Shown: positions 33,891 through 41,966 of the stretch, piece by piece
Numbering within the stretch: the stretch's first letter is position 1
How the letters are laid out: each line of letters opens with the position of its first letter
Source: Microbacterium paraoxydans
GTDB lineage: Bacteria; Actinomycetota; Actinomycetes; Actinomycetales; Microbacteriaceae
Length of the DNA: 64,000 nucleotides
Assembly (NCBI RefSeq): GCF_019056515.1
Contig: NZ_CP064873.1
Coordinates: 1,674,001 to 1,738,000, forward strand
Direction of reading: 5' to 3'
Notes under the pieces: model-generated
Told to the model about the DNA's origin: nothing
The model's database searches: none
What the model saw: the letters and a program-made list of their open reading frames with translations, nothing else
Translations under genes and position numbers: made by a program

Positions 33891-34376
33891 TCAGGGTGCT
33901 CGGAACTCACGCGGCCGGCGTCGTCCTGGCCAGACGAAATGCGCGACCGAGAAGGCGAGGGCGGTCCACGAGACGAAGAACGCCCACCACGGGAGCGCCG
34001 CTCCCCCGCTTCCGCCCGCCAGCATGACCGACACGATGCAGGCGCTGAGTCCGACGACGACCCCGACGACGGTGATCTCGCCGTGCGCGAGCCACCGCGC
34101 GCGAAGCGCCGAGACGAGGCGAAGGGGCAGGCCGATCACCAGGGCGGTGATCATCGACACGACGGACAGGACGACGGCGATGATGCTCGCCCCGATGAAG
34201 GACGTCACCCCGTCGTACTCTTCCGCAGCTCCGAGCGCGAGGAAGAAAGCCACGATGAACAGGAAGAAGCCACCGACGAAGAACTGGCCGAGGATGAGCG
34301 AGGCGGTCGAGTCGTCGGCTCCCCGGAAGCCCCCGCGCTTCCGCAGATCTGCAGGGACACGGCGAGGCGAGGTCAT
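33891..34376 (-). CDS. Membrane protein of unknown function
   Basis: A 161-residue protein not recognised. Four membrane segments are likely (about 27-50, 57-84, 97-118 and 127-147). The N-terminal tail is basic (TSPRRVPADLRKRGG) and the C-terminus ends in WPGRRRPREF. It is transcribed ahead of the Tat-exported amidase with 17 bases between, suggesting a cell-envelope role. The start is supported by a leaderless -10. Confidence 0.75.
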   Translation of the reverse strand: MTSPRRVPADLRKRGGFRGADDSTASLILGQFFVGGFFLFIVAFFLALGAAEEYDGVTSFIGASIIAVVLSVVSMITALVIGLPLRLVSALRARWLAHGEITVVGVVVGLSACIVSVMLAGGSGGAALPWWAFFVSWTALAFSVAHFVWPGRRRPREFRAP

Positions 34377-34382
34377 ATCGTG

Positions 34383-34388
34383 ATCCTA
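34383..34388 (-). promoter_or_regulatory. -10 TAGGAT, leaderless start for membrane protein-amidase operon
   Basis: TAGGAT, then CACGAT, then ATG 34376 on the minus strand, with no Shine-Dalgarno sequence. Confidence 0.55.
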
Positions 34389-34438
34389 CGAGTCGTACAC
34401 CTTCGCTGGGGGCATACTCGCGCTACCCTCATCCGTCT

Positions 34439-34801
34439 CAGGTCCGGCTCGCCAGGAACCAAGCCCATGCGGGGTACTGCCTCGTGATCCTGCGGGAGCA
34501 CGTGACGGACATGGGTCACCTGACGACAGACCAGTTGCGCGGTTTCTGGGACGATGCGGAACGTGCGGGGCGAGCGATCGACTCCGTGTACAGTCCGCGG
34601 AAGATCGACTACCTGGTCATGGGCCATCGGATGCCGCATCTGCACGCTCACGTTTTCCCCCAGCACTCCCATGATGATCCGAAACGGGACGTGGACATCG
34701 CCGACGGGCCTGTGCTCCCCTCAGCTGACGATCTCCGAGGCGGGGTACACGCTCTCCGGAGGGCATGGAGTGCGATCGCAACAGGTCCTGCGGAACGGTA
34801 G
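34439..34801 (+). pseudogene. HIT-family hydrolase lacking a start codon (probable 5'-truncated gene)
   Basis: The translation from 34439 reads QVRLARNQAHAGYCLVILREH, continuing to the intact histidine triad HLHAHVFP and a normal C-terminus. HIT proteins hydrolyse nucleotide phosphoramidates or diadenosine polyphosphates. The homology clearly extends upstream of the first possible start (GTG 34484), and the in-frame codons back to about 34373 contain no ATG, GTG or TTG, nor the usual N-terminal beta-strand. Translation from GTG 34484 would give 105 residues without the first strand. I infer a degraded or truncated gene; a non-standard start (CTG 34406) is possible. Confidence 0.55.
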
Positions 34802-34877
34802 GTTCATCCTCAGGAACAGGCACATTTCGGCCTCGGCAGGATAGAGGGGCCTGAACTTCCGCCTGCTGACTGGGGAG

Positions 34878-35999
34878 ATGTGGGGCGGGCGGATGGACGC
34901 GCACGATGACAGGGGCGAAGGGCCGCTGAGGCCCGCCGTGGTGGGCCTGGCGCTGGCGATTTTCAGCGCAGCGGTGGCGGTGGCCTCGACATTCCTGATC
35001 GCCGATCCTGGAATCGGTGTTCTGGCGGCAGTGACGCTGTCTTTCGGATGCGTCGGAGTGGCGGCCGGCCTCCTGCTCACGAGGCGAAGGACATGGGGCG
35101 ACCCCTCGTGGCCTCCAGGCCCGGGGCCGAAGCCCTGGACGGCCCGCCGCACCCGTCGGGTCTTCTTGCTCTACGGGGTCTTCCTTCTCCTCATCTCCGT
35201 GGGTGGAGTGGTCACACTGGCGGGGACCGATCAGAACGAGGCCGACGACCCGCTGCGCGGATGGGTGCTGTCCGCCGTGCTCGGTGTGCTGGGCGTGACG
35301 TCGATCATCAGAGGGGTGCGACGGCAGCCTCAACCGGTGCACTCGTCCGATCGCCCGGAGAGCGAGCCGAACGTCGACGTACAGGAGTGGATGCCGTTAG
35401 GGCCCTCTCGTTCGCGGACTCTCTTTCCCTGGTGGGCTCTTCACGTCTTCTCCGGACAGCCGCTTCTCCTTGCGATGATGATCGGCGCGCTCCTCATCCC
35501 GGTGGCGGCGGGACCGCTCGGCGCATGGACGTGGCCGCTCGCGGCTGCGCTGCTGGCGGCCGTGGCGATCACCGTCAGCGCCGTCGTGCGGCGACGTTCG
35601 CGACCGCCGCGCATCTCACGCGACGCCACCCGTCTGCTCGTCGGCACGAAGGAGATCCCGACCGCGACCATCACCACGGCCATGGTCATCGCACACCCCT
35701 GGGAGCCGGACGCCACAGCCCGGAGTATCGCGGTCGTCCTCACGGCATCGGATCACTCGCGAGCAGTGGTGGGCTTGCGAGAACGAGGTCTCCTCGTATT
35801 GACCGATGAACAGACGGAACTCCTCATCGCGGCGATCGAGCGAGCCCCCATCGATCTCCCCCGCGACAAAGACGATCCGCGCGGAAGGTTCTCCCGGACG
35901 CTGTACCCCAACCATCTGACGAAATCGGAGGCCCTTCACCTCGTGCAGGAGCCCCCGGGTGACGGCGAGCCGCTGCCGGTGGGGTCCTCAGTCACGTGA
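34878..35999 (+). CDS. Membrane protein of unknown function
   Basis: A 373-residue protein not recognised. Six membrane segments in three pairs are likely (about 18-40, 46-68, 95-116, 128-146, 190-213 and 216-238). A soluble C-terminal part (about 245-373) has alternating hydrophobic residues like a PH-type domain (ISRDATRLLVGTKEIPTATI). ATG 34878 is preceded by CTGACT plus six bases, a poor leaderless hexamer; ATG 34893 is the alternative. It lies between a decayed HIT gene and a GNAT gene, so context gives no function. Confidence 0.7.
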   Translation: MWGGRMDAHDDRGEGPLRPAVVGLALAIFSAAVAVASTFLIADPGIGVLAAVTLSFGCVGVAAGLLLTRRRTWGDPSWPPGPGPKPWTARRTRRVFLLYGVFLLLISVGGVVTLAGTDQNEADDPLRGWVLSAVLGVLGVTSIIRGVRRQPQPVHSSDRPESEPNVDVQEWMPLGPSRSRTLFPWWALHVFSGQPLLLAMMIGALLIPVAAGPLGAWTWPLAAALLAAVAITVSAVVRRRSRPPRISRDATRLLVGTKEIPTATITTAMVIAHPWEPDATARSIAVVLTASDHSRAVVGLRERGLLVLTDEQTELLIAAIERAPIDLPRDKDDPRGRFSRTLYPNHLTKSEALHLVQEPPGDGEPLPVGSSVT

Positions 36000-36026
36000 G
36001 CCAGAGCGCCGGCTCGGAGCCCGCTC

Positions 36027-36557
36027 TCACGTCGCGAAGAGAGTCCTGACAGTCAAGATGTTTCGACCGTGGACGGAGGACGGGCGTTCCCGTCCGGATT
36101 CGACGAAGCCGAGCTTCTCGAGCACGCGGCGGGATGGGAGGTTCCATTCCCAGACGCCGGCCCAGACGCGGTCGACACCCACCCCGGCTGCCCACGCCAG
36201 GACGCTCTGGGCAGCTTCGGTGGCGTATCCCCGGTTGTGCTCGGCACGGAGCAGCTCGAACGCGAGCTCCGGTTCCTCGCCCACCCCCTCGCCGCCGTAG
36301 ACGAGACCGCAGTACCCGATCGGTTCCCCGGTGTCGATCCGTTCCACGGTGAGAAGTGGCGAGGCCTCAGCGCCCTGGATATGCGCACGGATGTCGTCCG
36401 TGTCGGGGCGGCCGTCCGTGTCGAGCCTTCGGTGCGCGGGGACTCGTTCGTCGCGTTCGGTCCACAGGTGCCGGAAGACGGGTGCGTCCTCGATCGTCTG
36501 CCGGCGCAGGCGGAGGCGCAACGTCTCCATCTCCGGGATGCGGGGCAGGTGACTCAT
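36027..36557 (-). CDS. GNAT acetyltransferase (RimJ/RimL-like)
   Basis: A 176-residue acetyl-CoA-dependent acyltransferase. The N-terminus METLRLRLRRQTIEDAPVF and the acetyl-CoA loop region LLRAEHNRGYATEAAQSVL, followed by NLPSRRVLEKLGFVE, are typical of the RimJ/RimL group. The acceptor is unknown. A -10-like CAGACT (36564-36569) precedes ATG 36557 by six bases. Confidence 0.85.
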   Translation of the reverse strand: MSHLPRIPEMETLRLRLRRQTIEDAPVFRHLWTERDERVPAHRRLDTDGRPDTDDIRAHIQGAEASPLLTVERIDTGEPIGYCGLVYGGEGVGEEPELAFELLRAEHNRGYATEAAQSVLAWAAGVGVDRVWAGVWEWNLPSRRVLEKLGFVESGRERPSSVHGRNILTVRTLFAT

Positions 36558-36563
36558 CCTCGC

Positions 36564-36569
36564 AGTCTG
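36564..36569 (-). promoter_or_regulatory. -10-like CAGACT before GNAT gene
   Basis: CAGACT, then GCGAGG, then ATG 36557 on the minus strand. C at the first position weakens it. Confidence 0.35.
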
Positions 36570-36604
36570 GCACTCATCCGCCCCCGCGCTGTGATCTGCA
36601 GCGC

Positions 36605-36973
36605 CTAATGGGAGGACCAGACGCCGAGCTCGTTGCCGCTCGGGTCGGCGAAGTGAAGGCGCCGGCCACCGGGGAACGCATACGGCTCCTGCAGGATCCG
36701 GCCGCCTGCGTCCTGGATCGCCGCCTTCGTCGCATCGAGGTCATCGGAGTAGAGCAGCACGAGCGGACCGCCGACGGGTCGCGGTGCGTCCGCGAGCAGG
36801 AGGCCGCCGACCTCGCTCCCGGCTCCGCGGGGCGAGAGGATCCCTGCATAGCCAGGGCCGTAGTCCTGGAAGCTCCACCCGAAGGCGGTGGTGAAGAAGC
36901 GTTTCGCCACGTCGAGATCCGTGACGACGAGCTCGACATAGTCGAGGGCGTGGTGCTGCGAGGAGGCTGTCAT
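36605..36973 (-). CDS. VOC family protein (glyoxalase-like, copy 2)
   Basis: A 122-residue VOC protein. The start LDYVELVVTDLDVAKRFF, then FGWSFQDYG, and the end FPGGRRLHFADPSGNELGVW are typical. It is unlike the VOC protein at 29330 in detail. The gene is divergent from the MFS transporter at 37028, with both promoters in the 54-base gap. Function unknown. Confidence 0.85.
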   Translation of the reverse strand: MTASSQHHALDYVELVVTDLDVAKRFFTTAFGWSFQDYGPGYAGILSPRGAGSEVGGLLLADAPRPVGGPLVLLYSDDLDATKAAIQDAGGRILQEPYAFPGGRRLHFADPSGNELGVWSSH

Positions 36974-36979
36974 GCGGGC

Positions 36980-36985
36980 ACTCTA
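36980..36985 (-). promoter_or_regulatory. -10 TAGAGT, leaderless start for VOC gene
   Basis: TAGAGT, then GCCCGC, then ATG 36973 on the minus strand. Confidence 0.55.
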
Positions 36986-37015
36986 GCCACGGCGTCGGAC
37001 ATCGTCGGTCAGGAG

Positions 37016-37021
37016 TAGCGT
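37016..37021 (+). promoter_or_regulatory. -10 TAGCGT, leaderless start for MFS gene
   Basis: TAGCGT, then GGAAGG, then GTG 37028. Confidence 0.55.
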
Positions 37022-37027
37022 GGAAGG

Positions 37028-38353
37028 GTGCCTCAGGTCTCCCACTCCCCCGTCTCCACGCCGGGGTGGCGGGCCTGGGCGATCTGGTCCGTCGGCGTCG
37101 CGGCCTACGTTCTCGCCATCACCAACCGCACCTCTCTCGGCGCCGTCGGTGTCGAGGCCGCCGACCGCTTCCAGGCGGACGCCTCGACGCTCGCGCTGTT
37201 CGCGGTCGTGCAGCTCGCCGTCTACGGCGGGATGCAGATCCCGGTGGGCGTCCTCCTCGACCGCTACGGATCCCGTCCGATCATCACGGCGGGGATGCTG
37301 CTCATGGCGGCCGGACAGCTCACCATGGCCCTCTCCCCCAGCATCGGCATCGCGATCGTCGCGCGTGTCCTCCTCGGAGCCGGCGATGCCGCCGTCTTCC
37401 CGGCCGTGCTGCGACTGGTGGCCACGTGGTTCCCCGCGCAACGAGGGCCCGTCATGGTCCAGTTCACCGGGATCATCGGGCAGGCCGGGCAGCTGATCGC
37501 GCTGGTGCCGGTCGCCGCCCTGCTGCACGCCACCACCTGGTCGATCACGTTCGGCAGCATCGCCGGTCTCGGCCTGCTCTTCACGATCCTCGTGTGGCTC
37601 ATCGTGCGCAACAACCCCGCGGAGAGCGGCCCCGACGTGTCGGTGAACACGGACACCGGAGTCGTGCGTGTCGTGACGTCGGCGATCGACACGGGCGTCG
37701 GCATCCGGGCGGCATGGGCACATCCCGGCACGCGGCTCGCGTTCTGGTCGCACTTCACCACTCCGTTCGCCGGCACGGTGTTCGTGCTTCTGTGGGGCAT
37801 GCCGTTCCTCACGGCAGGCGAGGGCCTGACCACCGCCCACGCGGCGGGGATCATCTCGATCTACGTGGTCGCGGGCATGATCCTTGGCCCGATCATCGGC
37901 GATCTCTCCCGCCGCCTGCCGAACCATCGCTCGCTCGCCCTCGTCCTTCCCGCTGTGGGTGTGCAGATGGCCGCCTGGATCGCGGTCATCGCCCTCCCCG
38001 GCCCTGCCCCGGACTGGCTCCTCTGGGTCCTGGCGATCGCTCTCGCGACCGGGGGCCCCGCGTCGATGATCGCCTTCGACCACGCTCGCACGCACAACCC
38101 CGCGCACCGCCTCAGCACGGCGACCGGAGTCACGAACGCGGGGGGCTTCATCGCAGCCCTGATCGCGGTCTTCGTGATCGGCCTCCTCCTCGACGCCCAG
38201 GGCGCCGGCACCCCGGACACCTACACGCTCGACGCCTTCCGTGTCGCGTTCCTCACCCCGATCCCCCTCTGGATCCTCGGGGTCGTCTTCATCCTCATCG
38301 AACGCAAACGGACGCGCATCCGCATGGGGCTGGATCCCGAGCGGCGTCGCTGA
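37028..38353 (+). CDS. MFS transporter
   Basis: A 441-residue major facilitator with 12 predicted helices. The loop 2-3 motif LLDRYGSRPIITAG matches the MFS motif A pattern (D-R-x-G-x-R). RVLLGAGDAAVFPAVLRL follows in helix 4. A cytoplasmic loop of about 20 residues lies in the middle (NTDTGVVRVVTSAID). The substrate is not recognisable. DUF4232 gene follows 18 bases later with its own -10. Confidence 0.88.
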   Translation: MPQVSHSPVSTPGWRAWAIWSVGVAAYVLAITNRTSLGAVGVEAADRFQADASTLALFAVVQLAVYGGMQIPVGVLLDRYGSRPIITAGMLLMAAGQLTMALSPSIGIAIVARVLLGAGDAAVFPAVLRLVATWFPAQRGPVMVQFTGIIGQAGQLIALVPVAALLHATTWSITFGSIAGLGLLFTILVWLIVRNNPAESGPDVSVNTDTGVVRVVTSAIDTGVGIRAAWAHPGTRLAFWSHFTTPFAGTVFVLLWGMPFLTAGEGLTTAHAAGIISIYVVAGMILGPIIGDLSRRLPNHRSLALVLPAVGVQMAAWIAVIALPGPAPDWLLWVLAIALATGGPASMIAFDHARTHNPAHRLSTATGVTNAGGFIAALIAVFVIGLLLDAQGAGTPDTYTLDAFRVAFLTPIPLWILGVVFILIERKRTRIRMGLDPERRR

Positions 38354-38360
38354 GCGCCCA

Positions 38361-38366
38361 TAGGAT
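38361..38366 (+). promoter_or_regulatory. -10 TAGGAT, leaderless start for DUF4232 gene
   Basis: TAGGAT, then GAGGC (5 nt), then ATG 38372. Confidence 0.5.
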
Positions 38367-38371
38367 GAGGC

Positions 38372-39553
38372 ATGGCCTCCGCTCCCCCGTCGACCGCCCC
38401 CGTCTCGAGCGCCCGAGACGGCCGCACGAGGCCACCGGTGACGGCGGGGCTGCTCGCCGGCCTGCTCCTCGGCGCACTCTGGATCATCTCCGGCGCCATC
38501 GCACGACTGACTGGTTCCGACATCGTTCTGACACGGTTGCTGAGCTTCGCCGGTATCGGGCCGCTGCAGAGTCATGCCTGGCTGCTCCCCGGTGCGTGGG
38601 GCGTCCTGGTGCTGACGGTGACGGCCGCCGTGCTCTGCGGCGTCGTCTGGATTGTGGCACGCGGAGCACGGGGCGTCGGCCGGGCTCCCGCGTTCCTCGT
38701 GCTCTGGTTCGGTGCCGTCCTCGCCGGAACGGTCGTCGGGCTGTGCGACGACGTCACCCGGGTCCTGTCCTTCCTCCCTCTCTCGGGCCTGCACGGTCTC
38801 ACGGCTGCGGTCGTCGAGTCCGCGCCGGACACTGCCTACTGGGGACTCGCCTGGGGCTGGATCCCCGCCTGGGCGTTCTCGCGCAGAGCCGGTGAGGAAT
38901 CTGCGCGGCGGTGGTCCCCGGGCCTTCTCGGCGTCACCGTCGCGAGCGTGGTCGCTCTCGTCGTGGTCGGGAGCCTGGCCGATGCCGCGTGGCAGCGCCA
39001 GATCGTCGAGGAGAACGCCGCGCTGCAGGGCGCCACCGACGAGACGGGAGCCTTCGTCGATCCGGCGGCTGTGCGCGACCCTGTGCCGGAGCGCGCCCCG
39101 GGGGTCTCGACACCCCAGCTTCCCGCGGGCGCCTGCACCCTCGACCGAGCCACACTGCTGCTCGGAACCGCCAACGGGGCCACGGGGCACCGCGCCCAGA
39201 GCATCCGGCTGATGAACGTCGGTGAGGAGCCCTGCGTGGTCGAGGGGTATCCCGACATCGCGTTCGCGGACCAGAACGGCCATGCGCTCGACGTCGAGGT
39301 GCGCCCCGGTTCCTCATTCCTGGCGACCGACCCCGGTATCGCGCCCGTCACGGTACCGCCCGGCGGCGAGGCGACCGCGGTGATCGGCTGGGATGCCAAT
39401 GCCACGGACGGCGCTCTCGTCGCCCGCGCCCTGCATGCCGCCGTGCTCCCCGGACTCGACCGCGGCTCGTGGCCGGTCGAGCTCGACATCGTCTCGGGCT
39501 CCGAGGTCGAGATCACCGCTTGGCACCTCGGCGCCGCACCCGCCGCGCCGTGA
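38372..39553 (+). CDS. Membrane protein with C-terminal DUF4232 domain
   Basis: A 393-residue protein. Four or five membrane segments occupy the first 205 residues (for example VTAGLLAGLLLGALWIISGA). The extracellular C-terminal region (about 255-385) matches DUF4232, with two conserved cysteines (AGACTLD and EEPCVVEGYPDIAF) and GHALDVEV. DUF4232 domains are common in actinobacterial lipoproteins; their function is unknown. Convergent with the arginase-fold gene. Confidence 0.8.
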   Translation: MASAPPSTAPVSSARDGRTRPPVTAGLLAGLLLGALWIISGAIARLTGSDIVLTRLLSFAGIGPLQSHAWLLPGAWGVLVLTVTAAVLCGVVWIVARGARGVGRAPAFLVLWFGAVLAGTVVGLCDDVTRVLSFLPLSGLHGLTAAVVESAPDTAYWGLAWGWIPAWAFSRRAGEESARRWSPGLLGVTVASVVALVVVGSLADAAWQRQIVEENAALQGATDETGAFVDPAAVRDPVPERAPGVSTPQLPAGACTLDRATLLLGTANGATGHRAQSIRLMNVGEEPCVVEGYPDIAFADQNGHALDVEVRPGSSFLATDPGIAPVTVPPGGEATAVIGWDANATDGALVARALHAAVLPGLDRGSWPVELDIVSGSEVEITAWHLGAAPAAP

Positions 39554-39571
39554 CGGCACTCCGCGCCGTCA
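39551..39571. terminator. Hairpin containing both convergent stops (DUF4232 / arginase)
   Basis: TGACGGC (39551-39557) and GCCGTCA (39565-39571) pair perfectly around a seven-base loop. Each arm contains one of the two stop codons. Confidence 0.45.
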
Positions 39572-40381
39572 GCGCAGCAGGTGCTGCACCGTCTCCACGA
39601 TCAACTCGACGCTGACGCGCTCCGGAACCTCCGCGTCGCCCGCCTCGAACTCGGCGAGCTCCACGCCGCGGACGTCGGCGACCGGGATGGCGGCGAACAG
39701 CGCGGCCACCTGGTGCGGCAGCAGACCGTCGCCGACCCGATAGGCCGCGGGGATGTAGCCGGGCTCCAGGACGTCCCAGTCGACATGGATCCACACCGGT
39801 CGCCCGGCGATGAGAGCGCTCAGCCGCTCCGGCGTGCTCTCCGCGGGGCTGAGGACGGTCACTCCCGCGCCGGCGAGGAGCTCTCCCTCGGCGGGGTCGA
39901 TGTCGCGGCCGCCGACGACGATGACCTGCCGCGGGTCGATGCCCGCCCCGTGGCCGCTGTCCCACAGCCCGCAGGCGGCGGCGAGGACCATGCCGCCGAG
40001 GTAGCCGGAGTCGGTGGTGTCCGGCGTGTTGAAGTCGCCATGCGCATCGATCCAGAGCACCACCGCGTCGGGGTGGTGCTCGGCGACGCTCGGCAGCGTT
40101 CCGAGGCTCGCCGCACACGTGTTCGTCACGAGGAGCGGCGTCGTCTTCCCCGTGATCGCCTCCTGCACCGCGGCACGGAGGCCCGCGAGCGTGTCCGAGG
40201 CCTCGGGCAGCGCGACCGACCAGTCGTCGAGCCGACCGGGCTCCGGAGTGCCGACCACGACGGGCTCCCGCCGGAGAAGCGAGGACAGGGCGTCGGCGAC
40301 GCGGCGCGCCCCGACGAGGGCTCCGTCCGTGCGGTCGGCGACGCGACCCTGGTTGAGGATGAGCGCGAAGGGCCTGGTCAT
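39569..40381 (-). CDS. Arginase/agmatinase-fold protein with altered metal site
   Basis: A 270-residue ureohydrolase-fold protein. DAHGDFNTP and HVDWDVLEPGY match the second and third manganese motifs (DxHxDxN and DxD). The first motif, normally GGDH, reads TNTC (VTNTCAASLGTL), so the usual metal-A histidine is replaced by Cys. The protein may use a different metal arrangement or substrate. ATG 40381 is chosen over an upstream frame to 40417, because the family's N-terminus begins at TRPFALILNQGR. Confidence 0.8.
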   Translation of the reverse strand: MTRPFALILNQGRVADRTDGALVGARRVADALSSLLRREPVVVGTPEPGRLDDWSVALPEASDTLAGLRAAVQEAITGKTTPLLVTNTCAASLGTLPSVAEHHPDAVVLWIDAHGDFNTPDTTDSGYLGGMVLAAACGLWDSGHGAGIDPRQVIVVGGRDIDPAEGELLAGAGVTVLSPAESTPERLSALIAGRPVWIHVDWDVLEPGYIPAAYRVGDGLLPHQVAALFAAIPVADVRGVELAEFEAGDAEVPERVSVELIVETVQHLLR

Positions 40382-40438
40382 CCGCTCAGTCTCCCACCCG
40401 GCGCAGACCGCGGCCAAAACCGCCGCATCCGGCCTGCG

Positions 40439-41185
40439 CTATCGCCGGCGCGGCGTCCATCCCGACGGCAACCCTCCGTCGACGAAGGCACGGTCCCGGT
40501 CCGCCGCTGCCGACCAGCCCTGCGCCTCCTCCTCGGTGTCGAAGGCGCCCCGGGCCACGCGGAAGCCGACGTCCTCGTGGTGCATGCGCGGCGCTCCCCC
40601 ACGGCGGACCGAGGCGCGGACGCTCCAGGCGTCGTCGGCGAACCCGCCGCCGCGGAAGACCCGGTAGTCGTCGTACCGCGCGGGGTCGAGGAGGTCCCAG
40701 CACCATTCCCACACGTTCCCGAGCGTGTCGAACAGCCCGTGCAGGTTCGGGAGCTTCCCGCCCACGTCCTGCGGCGTACCGACTCCGTCGGCAGCGGTCC
40801 ACGCGGCCTCGGCCAGCGGGGCGTAGTGCGGCCCGGTGGAACCGGCGCGGCAGGCGTACTCCCACTCGGCCTCGGTCGGCAGGCGGTAGCCGTCCGCCGT
40901 GGTGTCCCAGGCCACATCCTCACCCTCGAAGTGGTAGACGGGATCGAGCCCCTCCCACTCCGAGGCGGCGTTGCAGAAGTGGACGGCCCGCAGCCAGCTC
41001 ACGTCGGCGACCGGGCGACGAGGATGCCGTGACGGGGTGCCCAGGACCTCGGTGACCTGTTCTTCGGTCACCGGGAAGACACCGAGGGCGAAGGGTTCGA
41101 GTTCCACGGTGCGGCGCGTGCGTCGCCGGGCGTCGTGCAGCGTCACCGTGCCGGCGGCGAGACGGACGAGCTCGATATCGCTCAT
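40439..41185 (-). CDS. Formylglycine-generating enzyme (SUMF1)-fold protein, probably not an FGE
   Basis: A 248-residue protein with the FGE-sulfatase/C-type lectin-like fold. Visible are VSWLRAVHFCN, RLPTEAEWEYACRAG, LGNVWEWCWD, FRGGGFADDAW and GFRVARG, all typical. The C-terminal copper-binding cysteines of true FGEs, expected in the segment before GFR, are absent (RASVRRGGAPRMHHEDVGF). No sulfatase gene is in the window. The role is thus unknown; such proteins can be structural or catalyse other oxidations. No strong SD before ATG 41185. Confidence 0.8.
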   Translation of the reverse strand: MSDIELVRLAAGTVTLHDARRRTRRTVELEPFALGVFPVTEEQVTEVLGTPSRHPRRPVADVSWLRAVHFCNAASEWEGLDPVYHFEGEDVAWDTTADGYRLPTEAEWEYACRAGSTGPHYAPLAEAAWTAADGVGTPQDVGGKLPNLHGLFDTLGNVWEWCWDLLDPARYDDYRVFRGGGFADDAWSVRASVRRGGAPRMHHEDVGFRVARGAFDTEEEAQGWSAAADRDRAFVDGGLPSGWTPRRR

Positions 41186-41204
41186 GCGCGGGGTACGGCG
41201 ACGC

Positions 41205-41960
41205 TCACGCCGGAGACCGTTCGACCCAGGTGGGGTACTTCGCTGCGCGGCCGTCTCCGGACGAGGTCCTCGTCACGCGTCGACGCACCCAGGGCCCGAC
41301 GAACTCCCGGTAGTAGGCCAGACCCGCGGGGCCGGCGGTCCAGCGATCGAGCGGCGCCCACCAGGCTGCCGGCGGCTCGAAGCCGAGTCCATGCAGCACG
41401 CGGGCCGCGACACGATGGTGTCCGGCCGCGTTCATATGAAGCCGGTCCTCCGACCAGTACGCGGGCTTCGAGAGCTCCGTGTCCGGCCAGTTGAGGGCGC
41501 GGATCACGTCGGGGCGATCCTCGATCCGCCGCAGGACCGCCTCGGAGAGCAGGTCGCCTCGGCGCTGCACGAGAGAGCCCATCGGAAGCTGCCCGCTGGG
41601 GTTGGCGCCGGAGAGCAGGATCATCGTCACGCCCTCCTCGTCACACCGTCGCAGCACTCGGCTGAACGCATCGGCGATGTGCTCCACGTCGGTCCGTGGC
41701 CGCAGCATGTCGTTGCCGCCGCCGTTGAACGACAGGTGCGTGGGACGGAGGGCCAGCGCGGGTTCGAGCTGCTCCTCGACGATCGGCCAGGCCAGCTTCC
41801 CTCGGATCGCCAGGTTCGCGTACTGGATGGGGTGCCCCGCGGCATCCGCCCATCCCTGCGCGGCGATGTCGGCCCAGCCGCGCTCGCGCCCATCGGGGAG
41901 CACATCGCCCACGCCTTCGGTGAAGGAGTCGCCTATCGCGACGAAACGTACATCAGCCAC
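41205..41960 (-). CDS. SGNH/GDSL-family hydrolase (copy 2)
   Basis: A 251-residue paralogue of the hydrolase at 7444. Block I is AIGDSFTEGVGD, block II NLAIRGK, block III NGGGNDM, and the final Asp/His pair is in EDRLHMNAAGHH. The tail after the catalytic His is long and ends in SGDGRAAKYPTW, like copy 1 (SSGDHIAAKRP). No signal peptide. GTG 41960 follows a leaderless -10. The substrate is unknown. Confidence 0.85.
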   Translation of the reverse strand: MADVRFVAIGDSFTEGVGDVLPDGRERGWADIAAQGWADAAGHPIQYANLAIRGKLAWPIVEEQLEPALALRPTHLSFNGGGNDMLRPRTDVEHIADAFSRVLRRCDEEGVTMILLSGANPSGQLPMGSLVQRRGDLLSEAVLRRIEDRPDVIRALNWPDTELSKPAYWSEDRLHMNAAGHHRVAARVLHGLGFEPPAAWWAPLDRWTAGPAGLAYYREFVGPWVRRRVTRTSSGDGRAAKYPTWVERSPA

Positions 41961-41966
41961 GCGCCC

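Noticed and set aside
32126..36600. Recently acquired island
   Set aside because: Genes here are accessory in type, but codon usage and GC look like the neighbours, and no integrase, tRNA junction or flanking repeat was found.
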